Origin: Candidatus Nealsoniibacteriota bacterium
Lineage (GTDB): Bacteria; Patescibacteriota; Minisyncoccia; Minisyncoccales; RBG-13-42-11
Direction of reading: 5' to 3'
Assembly: GCA_003556525.1 (NCBI GenBank)
Contig: PWRH01000041.1
Location: 1-7,154, forward strand
Length of the DNA stretch: 7,154 bases
Part shown: positions 1 through 4,040 of the stretch, one piece after another
How positions within the stretch are numbered: position 1 is the first letter of the stretch
Layout of the letters: every line of letters begins with the position of its first letter
Notes under the pieces: generated by a model
Told to the model about the DNA's origin: nothing
Seen by the model: the letters and a program-made list of their open reading frames with translations, nothing else
The model's database searches: none
Translations under genes and position numbers: made by a program

Positions 1-1417
1 CCCAATAAATAGGAATATTATCTTCCCATTCTTCAAAAAATTCGTTCTTTAATAAGTTTTCCGCTATTTCAGTTTTGGGTTCATCTCCATTTTTATCTTT
101 ACTGTCGTCTTCTTCTTCACCGTTCTTTTCATCAACATATTTTTCTTTCGGCTCTATTATTTTTATAATTTCCGAATGGCCGATAAAAGAACTTTTTCCT
201 GTTTCTCTGACTCTGACTAAAATTTCAACTTCTCCTCTAAAATCTTGTCTACTTTCTCTTATTTTCAATCTAAATTCGTCTTCAAACAAATCTCCGGTAA
301 AAACTTCGGTTAAATAATATAGCGAAGACTGCCACTTTTCTTCTTTTTCATTATAAATTTCAGAAAGAATTCCGTCTTTTTCAATAGAAATCTTAATATC
401 GTATTGAGCTTCTTTTAAGTTAGAAAGAAGTAGGTTAACTTTAATTTCTTCATCTGCATGTTTTTTTTCATTAAAAAGTAAATTAATTTCAGGGCTATAT
501 TCTTTGTCACTCGAAACAACCCGGCTACTACCTCCGGATCCGCTATACCTTAAAGTGTCAACGTAAGCACAATCTTGCTCTATTATTCTTGTTAAAGTTA
601 CTTCGCCAATGCCGCTTACTTTTATTAGGTCGTAAATGGAATAAAATGGCCTGTTTTCTATTATTCTTTGGGCTATAACAGGCCCTACCCCTGTTAAGTG
701 ACCTAAATCTTCTTTTGAGGCGTTATTAATGTTTATTGGGCAAACATCCGCTATTTCTTCCTTTAATGGATCTTCAATTTCTTTCTCCTCTTCTTCTTCA
801 AACTCATCTTCTTCTCTATCAGCCTCATCAACATAAGCACAGCCCTGATTTACTATTTTTTCCAATGTTTTATCCCCTATTCCCGGAACATTTATCAGTC
901 CGTAAATGGAATAAAATGGCCTGTTTTCTATTATTCTTTGGGCTATAACAGGCCCTACCCCTGTTAAATCCTCAAGTTCTTTTTGGGACGCATTATTAAT
1001 ATCTATAAAACAAAAATAGTCTTCGTCTGTAATAAAAATATCATCGGTCTCTTCTGATTCTTCCATTTCAGAGATTCTTTCATTAAAAAGAATGATTGTT
1101 TTGGCAAAGGTGTCGAGTTCATTACTCATTTTTTCCAATTCCATTCTGTGTTTTAATTCAACTTCAGCCTTATTTTTTCTTTCAGCTTCAAGTTTTTCTT
1201 TTAAAACAATATTTTCTTCTTTAACAATATTTAATTCTGACTCTTTTTCAGCTAAATAATTATTTAAAAGTTCTATTTCTTGCTTACTTGGCTGGAAAAA
1301 AGAAATAATGCCGGCTTCCGAACTTTTCCCGGATAAATAAAAAAATCCTCCGACAGTGAGGACCAATAATAATCCGAAAATGACCTTTTTGCTTAAAAAT
1401 TTTTTAAATTTTTTCAT
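1..1417 (-). CDS. Membrane-anchored ComEA-like tandem helix-hairpin-helix surface protein (C-terminus outside window)
   Basis: The reading frame is open from an ATG at 1417 to the window edge, giving 472 visible residues. Residues 1-10 are basic and 11-30 form one membrane segment, so the rest should lie outside the membrane. Residues about 43-118 are charged and heptad-like, a probable coiled coil. Two ComEA-type helix-hairpin-helix (HhH) domains follow (about 135-197 and 225-287). Each has an INNAS start, an LTGVGPVIAQRII hairpin and a second hairpin (VPGIG, then VSGIG), joined by a Glu-rich linker. Residues about 308-425 look like a beta-rich Ig-like domain. The visible end, NLLKNEFFEEWEDNIPIYW, resembles the start of a carbohydrate-binding jelly-roll domain. 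ComEA domains bind duplex DNA without sequence preference during DNA uptake. A surface DNA-binding role is inferred, not shown. There is no clear ribosome binding site. Confidence 0.88.
   Translation of the reverse strand, partial: MKKFKKFLSKKVIFGLLLVLTVGGFFYLSGKSSEAGIISFFQPSKQEIELLNNYLAEKESELNIVKEENIVLKEKLEAERKNKAEVELKHRMELEKMSNELDTFAKTIILFNERISEMEESEETDDIFITDEDYFCFIDINNASQKELEDLTGVGPVIAQRIIENRPFYSIYGLINVPGIGDKTLEKIVNQGCAYVDEADREEDEFEEEEEKEIEDPLKEEIADVCPININNASKEDLGHLTGVGPVIAQRIIENRPFYSIYDLIKVSGIGEVTLTRIIEQDCAYVDTLRYSGSGGSSRVVSSDKEYSPEINLLFNEKKHADEEIKVNLLLSNLKEAQYDIKISIEKDGILSEIYNEKEEKWQSSLYYLTEVFTGDLFEDEFRLKIRESRQDFRGEVEILVRVRETGKSSFIGHSEIIKIIEPKEKYVDEKNGEEEDDSKDKNGDEPKTEIAENLLKNEFFEEWEDNIPIYW
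631..697 (-). repeat. 67-bp exact intragenic repeat, copy in HhH domain 2
   Basis: This is the second copy of the block at 901-967, encoding residues 241-262. No synonymous difference separates the copies, while flanking codons of the two domains have diverged. That suggests recent gene conversion or strong constraint at DNA level. Confidence 0.93.
901..967 (-). repeat. 67-bp exact intragenic repeat, copy in HhH domain 1
   Basis: This block is identical base for base to 631-697, exactly 270 bp (90 codons) away in the same frame. It encodes residues 151-172 of the ComEA-like protein, the first hairpin and following helix. Identity stops abruptly at both ends, although the rest of the two domains is only similar. 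Confidence 0.93.
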
Positions 1418-1446
1418 ATTTAAGCTGGTTTTTCATTGTATTAAAA

Positions 1447-1467
1447 CAATAAAAAACTTTTTTATTG
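1447..1467. repeat. 21-bp perfect palindrome upstream of the ComEA-like gene
   Basis: The arms CAATAAAAAA and TTTTTTATTG pair exactly around one central base. It lies about 30 bp before the ComEA-like start and would be in its 5' leader if the TATAAT at 1483-1488 is used. It could be an operator, a weak terminator or an RNA hairpin. The stem is almost all A and T, so chance cannot be excluded. Confidence 0.5.
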
Positions 1468-1482
1468 ACGACTATTTTTATA

Positions 1483-1488
1483 ATTATA
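1483..1488 (-). promoter_or_regulatory. Candidate -10 box (TATAAT) for the ComEA-like gene
   Basis: A perfect TATAAT reads toward the gene at 1417, but no convincing -35 hexamer lies 16-18 bp upstream. Use of this box would give a leader of about 60 nt containing the 21-bp palindrome. In DNA this AT-rich such hexamers arise easily. Confidence 0.3.
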
Positions 1489-1523
1489 ATAACAGGTAGC
1501 TTATAAAAAAACAGTCTTTCAAC

Positions 1524-1543
1524 TGTGGAAAACCAGTGAAAAA
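1524..1543 (-). other. Two DnaA-box-like 9-mers
   Basis: On the minus strand TTTTTCACT (1535-1543) and TTTTCCACA (1524-1532) lie 2 bp apart in the same orientation. The second fits the general DnaA box TTWTNCACA exactly; the first differs at the last base. They lie in an AT-rich gap beside a 22-bp tandem array. Confidence 0.35.
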
Positions 1544-1612
1544 CTTTTTAAAAATTTATTATTTTAAAAAACTATCTTAATATTTATTTATTTTTCAAAC
1601 TTTTTTAGCCTT

Positions 1613-1700
1613 ACTATTCACTGATATTATCCTTACCAAACACTGATTTTATCTTTACTAAATACTGATTTTAGCACTACTAAACACTGATTTTACCTTA
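1613..1700 (-). repeat. Tandem array of four 22-bp repeats (iteron-like)
   Basis: Four units of exactly 22 bp start at 1613, 1635, 1657 and 1679. On the minus strand the consensus core is TAAAATCAGTGTTTAGTA, followed by about 4 variable bases (GTGC, AAGA, AGGA, AGGC). The unit farthest from the palindrome is the most divergent. The ends TAAA and TTTA are complementary, a weak dyad inside each unit. The array stops 3 bp short of the 40-bp palindrome at 1704-1743. It resembles iterons or a multi-site operator, and the fixed period near two helical turns would put sites on one DNA face. No function can be read directly. Confidence 0.85.
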
Positions 1701-1703
1701 AAA

Positions 1704-1743
1704 GTTAGTCCAAATTTTCACGATCGTGAAAATTTGGAACAAC
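1704..1743. repeat. Long palindrome, copy 1
   Basis: The 28-bp core 1710-1737 is perfectly self-complementary, with half-site CCAAATTTTCACGA and CGATCG at the centre. Flanks GTTAGT and AACAAC extend it imperfectly to 40 bp. It begins 26 bp after the Cas2-like stop, and on the minus strand it is followed by CTTTTAAGG. It could therefore act as a weak terminator for that gene as well as a binding site. Confidence 0.9.
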
Positions 1744-1768
1744 TTTTTTATTTTTATTTTATGTCGTT

Positions 1769-2308
1769 TTATTTCAAATTAAAAATTTTTCTTAAATGAA
1801 TATCGTTATCTATTTTTTCTAAAATACCGAATCTGACATATTTTCTAAGGTTGAAAAACTCAACAACAAAATCTATTTCATCTTTACATTCATAGGGAAA
1901 AACAAATACACTTTTTTGAAGCTCATAAAATCCCAATTCTTTTATTTTTAACCTTAAAGCATCTCTACCCTTTCTTAATCTCTCCGGAATATCAAAAACT
2001 ACAATCCTCCATTTACCGTCCCAGTTATCTTTTTTAATAACCATTTCCTGAAAATGATAAGTAAGGGCCTTAGCCTTGCCTTTATCTGTTAAAAATATTG
2101 TAAAAGAACCGTCATTATTTGTTTTTTGACTAATCATTTTGCTTTTATAAAGGTTTTTAATTTCTTTTCTCAGTTCTTTTTTATCAATATTTTTCCAAGC
2201 CCTAACTGTTTGATTTAAAATCTTCCATTGTCGATAAGGTTGATGAGTAAACCCGAGACTGGTTCCTGCCAATAAAAGCAACAATATTTTTTCTTTGGTT
2301 GCTGACAT
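1769..2308 (-). CDS. Winged-helix plus Cas2-like (PaaX C-terminal type) protein, CPR family
   Basis: This 179-residue protein has two parts. Residues about 4-85 look like a winged-helix DNA-binding region (KEKILLLLLAG at the start, ELRKEIKNLYKSKMI as a likely recognition area, then a beta wing ending LTDKGKAKAL). Residues about 95-178 match the ferredoxin-like fold shared by Cas2 and the PaaX C-terminal domain: WDGKWRIVVFDIPE, then RDALRLKIKELGF and LQKSVFVFPYEC. Asp106 in FDIPE sits where Cas2 nucleases keep their metal-binding aspartate. I recall this family as widespread in Parcubacteria, often labelled Cas2, without cas1 or arrays. No cas gene or CRISPR array is visible here. A transcriptional regulator is the simplest reading; nuclease activity is possible but unproven. 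Weak SD-like AAAGAG precedes the ATG, and long palindromes flank the gene on both sides. Confidence 0.85.
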   Translation of the reverse strand: MSATKEKILLLLLAGTSLGFTHQPYRQWKILNQTVRAWKNIDKKELRKEIKNLYKSKMISQKTNNDGSFTIFLTDKGKAKALTYHFQEMVIKKDNWDGKWRIVVFDIPERLRKGRDALRLKIKELGFYELQKSVFVFPYECKDEIDFVVEFFNLRKYVRFGILEKIDNDIHLRKIFNLK

Positions 2309-2320
2309 TTTTACTCTTTA

Positions 2321-2349
2321 TTAATATCTTTTTATCTTTTTAAGATCAA
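2321..2349 (-). promoter_or_regulatory. Candidate promoter of the Cas2-like gene
   Basis: TTGATC (2344-2349) and TATTAA (2321-2326) are separated by 17 bp, each matching 4 of 6 consensus bases. Transcription would start about 6 nt before the ATG, an almost leaderless mRNA. Palindrome copy 2 ends directly upstream of the -35, a position suited to control by a regulator, possibly the gene's own product. Confidence 0.45.
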
Positions 2350-2350
2350 A

Positions 2351-2390
2351 GTTAGTCCAAATTTTCACGATCGTGAAAATTTGGAACAAC
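2351..2390. repeat. Long palindrome, copy 2
   Basis: The 28-bp core at 2357-2384 and the flanks GTTAGT and AACAAC are identical to copy 1. It lies 43-82 bp upstream of the Cas2-like ATG and about 72 bp after the stop of the membrane-protein gene. With copy 1 it brackets the Cas2-like gene. On the minus strand the tail is ACTTTGATC, a poor terminator tail. Confidence 0.9.
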
Positions 2391-2462
2391 TTTTAATATA
2401 AATTTAATGGATTTAATAAAAATTAGCCTAAAACAATAAAAATAATCAGGTTAATATTTTTA

Positions 2463-3053
2463 TTAAAAAGAAGTGAGGTTTGAATATTGGCTTAAGTTTT
2501 CCAGTTGATTCAAAGAAAGATTTTCCGCTTTTCTAATCGCTTCCTCTATCAATTCTTTTGAAAATTCAAGTTCTTGGCTCAATTCCAGCCATTGATTGCC
2601 TGTTTTTTTAACCAAATAGTCTTCTATATATATTTTATGCTCATCCGTAATTTCAAAATGGTTTGAATGGTCTTTTAAATAATCAGTCAAAGCTTTTCTG
2701 GCAAGATGGGTTGCACCTTCCCCTTTTTCAGCTGTTTGATTATAGTTTTCAGGACCTATAAGATTATTAACAAAATCCAATATGTCTTCTTCTTTTAAGT
2801 TTCCATATTCTTCCTGATCTTGATCCTCTTTTTTTTCCGAATCAAAAAAGGCAATTACTCCGGCTGAAAACTGGGGGATTTTTTCCGGAACAGATTGCCA
2901 AATCCTTACGGTAAAATAAACCGATAAAAACAAAATAAAAATAGAGAAAAGTAAAAATAAAAAATAAACAGTCTTTTTTACGTTCTCGTCGTAAAAAAAA
3001 TCTTTTTTTATTTTTTTTCCTTTAAATGATAAAGGAAAAGCTAAAAGCTTCAT
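2463..3053 (-). CDS. Single-pass membrane protein of unknown function, probably a conserved CPR family
   Basis: The product is 196 residues. A basic N-terminus (SFKGKKIKK) precedes one membrane segment at about 28-50, so the C-terminal two thirds should lie outside the membrane. After an AGVIAFF motif (64-70) comes a charged linker (EKKEDQDQEEYG). A compact, mostly helical region of about 105-190 follows, with GEGATHLARKAL, DEHKIYIEDYL, LEFSKELIEEAIRKA and LSLNQLENLSQYS. I recall similar helical regions in Parcubacteria hypothetical proteins, but no function is established and I see no catalytic signature. No SD precedes the ATG, while a promoter-like pair lies directly in front of it, so the gene is probably transcribed alone. 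Confidence 0.82.
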   Translation of the reverse strand: MKLLAFPLSFKGKKIKKDFFYDENVKKTVYFLFLLFSIFILFLSVYFTVRIWQSVPEKIPQFSAGVIAFFDSEKKEDQDQEEYGNLKEEDILDFVNNLIGPENYNQTAEKGEGATHLARKALTDYLKDHSNHFEITDEHKIYIEDYLVKKTGNQWLELSQELEFSKELIEEAIRKAENLSLNQLENLSQYSNLTSF

Positions 3054-3061
3054 GTTTTGTC

Positions 3062-3090
3062 ATTTTATAAATTTTAAAAAATAAAAACAA
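3062..3090 (-). promoter_or_regulatory. Candidate promoter of the membrane-protein gene
   Basis: TTGTTT (3085-3090) and TAAAAT (3062-3067, 5 of 6 consensus bases) are spaced by 17 bp. The -10 ends 8 bp before the ATG at 3053, so the mRNA would be leaderless or nearly so, which fits the absence of a Shine-Dalgarno sequence. A DnaA box lies just upstream at 3099-3107. Confidence 0.45.
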
Positions 3091-3098
3091 GTTTTCCC

Positions 3099-3142
3099 TG
3101 TGGAAAACTTTTAATAAAAAATTAAAAGATAGTTGTGAATAA
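3099..3142 (-). other. Pair of consensus DnaA boxes
   Basis: On the minus strand TTATTCACA (3134-3142) and TTTTCCACA (3099-3107) both match TTWTNCACA exactly. They share one orientation and lie 26 bp apart in AT-rich intergenic DNA next to palindrome copy 3. The lower box is also inside a short dyad, GTTTTCC-N4-GGAAAAC (3091-3108). They may be DnaA regulatory sites or part of an origin. No dnaA, dnaN or rpmH is visible to support an origin. Confidence 0.45.
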
Positions 3143-3153
3143 CTTAATACAAG

Positions 3154-3193
3154 GTTGGTCCAAATTTTCACGATCGTGAGAATTTGGAACAAC
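3154..3193. repeat. Long palindrome, copy 3
   Basis: The core 3160-3187 matches copies 1 and 2 except for one A-to-G change at 3180 that breaks the symmetry; the left flank is GTTGGT. The 16 bases at 3191-3206, AACTTTTAAGGTAAAA, also occur at copy 1 in inverted orientation (1691-1706, minus strand). It lies between the clpB operon terminator and the membrane-protein promoter. Confidence 0.88.
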
Positions 3194-3219
3194 TTTTAAG
3201 GTAAAAGTGGTTCTAAAAT

Positions 3220-3256
3220 AAAAAAATTGGAAAATTAAATATTATAAATTTTCCAA
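3220..3256 (-). terminator. Rho-independent terminator of the clpB operon
   Basis: Perfect 10-bp arms TTGGAAAATT and AATTTTCCAA surround a 10-nt loop and are followed on the minus strand by TTTTTTTATTTT. The stem is AT-rich but the U-tract is good. It lies about 70 bp after the HtrA-like stop. The plus-strand side has no U-tract, which fixes the direction. Confidence 0.65.
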
Positions 3257-3303
3257 AAAATAAGAAGGAAGCTAATGCTATAAATTTTCCAAAAGAAGAA
3301 GGT
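3243..3303. repeat. 36-bp direct duplication carrying a terminator arm
   Basis: TATAAATTTTCCAAAA occurs at 3243-3258 and 3279-3294, and both copies are followed by a similar AAGAAGG stretch. The second copy can pair with the same downstream arm (3227-3236) used by the terminator, so two alternative hairpins are possible. Confidence 0.7.
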
Positions 3304-3323
3304 TAAATGATAATAGTAAAAAA

Positions 3324-4040
3324 CTAAATGCCGACAAATTCTCTAATAATAGAAACAGGTATGGCGTCCACATTGCCGTTTGCATCAATCGTGCTTATTC
3401 CAACAACTTCTCCCATAATATTAAAAAGAGGGCTACCTGCCAAAAAACTGCTTTCAATAATACTGGTCTTAATAAGGTTTTGGCCTAAATGTTTAATAAT
3501 TCCCTCGTTAACAAATATTGAGCCGGTTCTATTTTCGAAAATATTGCCAACCAGAAAAACTCTTTCCCCTATTTTTAAGTCGTCTGTTCTGGCAAAACCG
3601 GTTGTCACCAAATTATTGTCCTCAAGCTTGATTAAAACCAAATTTTTATCGGTATCTCTTTTAATGACCTGATAGTTATATCTTTGGTTATTAACAAAAA
3701 AATTAAACTCAGCTCCCTGAGGCACAAGCTCTGCCAAAGTTACGATTAATCCGTCTGAAGTAACAACAAAGCCCGAACCTTCCAAAAATCTACCCTGAGT
3801 TGTTTCGGTTCTAACCGCAACAACCGTTCTCTCAGCTTTTTCAACAGCCTCTACAAGCGCAACATTTTCTTGGATATACACTTCTTTTGTTTCTGTTAAG
3901 TAAACAGGTCTTTGCTCAAGGTCGTACTGATAAAAAAGATGTCTTTCAACAAAATAAGGCCAAAAAATCTCATTGGCAAAAATTCCGCCGACCATACCAA
4001 CAACAAAAAAACCAACAATTATAGATATTTTTTTTAACAT
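3324..4040 (-). CDS. Membrane-anchored HtrA/trypsin-like pseudoprotease, no PDZ domain
   Basis: The 238-residue product has an N-terminal membrane anchor (about 5-23), a linker, and a trypsin-like HtrA fold from about 60 to 238. The fold is seen in GSGFVVTSDGLIVTLAELV (88-106), DKNLVLIKL (131-139), IGERVFLVGN (157-166) and AGSPLFNIMGEVVGIST (201-217). In active HtrA the motifs are TNAHVV, DLAVLK and GNSGGPL. Here His is Glu104, Asp is Asn133 and Ser is Ala201, so all three catalytic positions are lost while the fold motifs remain. No PDZ domain follows. The ATG directly abuts the clpB stop (TAA then ATG) without an SD, indicating translational coupling. A binding or scaffold role outside the membrane is inferred. 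The fold is likely; the exact alignment of the Asp position is less certain. Confidence 0.85.
   Translation of the reverse strand: MLKKISIIVGFFVVGMVGGIFANEIFWPYFVERHLFYQYDLEQRPVYLTETKEVYIQENVALVEAVEKAERTVVAVRTETTQGRFLEGSGFVVTSDGLIVTLAELVPQGAEFNFFVNNQRYNYQVIKRDTDKNLVLIKLEDNNLVTTGFARTDDLKIGERVFLVGNIFENRTGSIFVNEGIIKHLGQNLIKTSIIESSFLAGSPLFNIMGEVVGISTIDANGNVDAIPVSIIREFVGI

Larger units (their letters stand above)
1418..1768. other. 351-bp AT-rich intergenic region between the Cas2-like and ComEA-like genes
   Basis: No open frame here looks coding. From right to left it holds a T-rich stretch after the Cas2-like stop, a 40-bp palindrome (1704-1743), a four-unit 22-bp tandem array (1613-1700), a very AT-rich tract, two DnaA-box-like 9-mers (1524-1543), a TATAAT hexamer (1483-1488) and a 21-bp perfect palindrome (1447-1467). 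I see no tRNA or known riboswitch fold. Confidence 0.75.

Noticed and set aside
75..317. Plus-strand open frame, 80 codons
   Set aside because: It lies antisense within the ComEA-like gene, is low-complexity Ser/Phe/Leu rich, and has no ribosome binding site.
736..948. Plus-strand open frame, 70 codons
   Set aside because: It is antisense to the HhH domains and the Glu-rich linker, whose reverse reads as Leu/Pro/His-rich. No domain or start signal is seen.
1613..1700. CRISPR array
   Set aside because: The units are directly tandem with only about 4 variable bases each. There is no spacer of 25-40 bp, and no cas1 or effector gene is visible. The Cas2-like protein is of the PaaX/CPR type with a winged helix.
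1704..1743. parS-like centromere site
   Set aside because: The half-sites TTTCACG and CGTGAAA resemble parS, but 4 extra bases sit at the centre (CGATCG), so the spacing does not match the 16-bp parS consensus. No parA or parB is present.
2435..2464. Terminator after the 196-residue membrane protein
   Set aside because: Perfect 10-bp arms (AATAAAAATA and TATTTTTATT) exist, but the stem is all A and T, overlaps the stop codon and has no U-tract, so it is too weak to call.
3328..3672. Plus-strand open frame, 114 codons
   Set aside because: It is fully antisense to the HtrA-like gene, which has clear family motifs and operon context.
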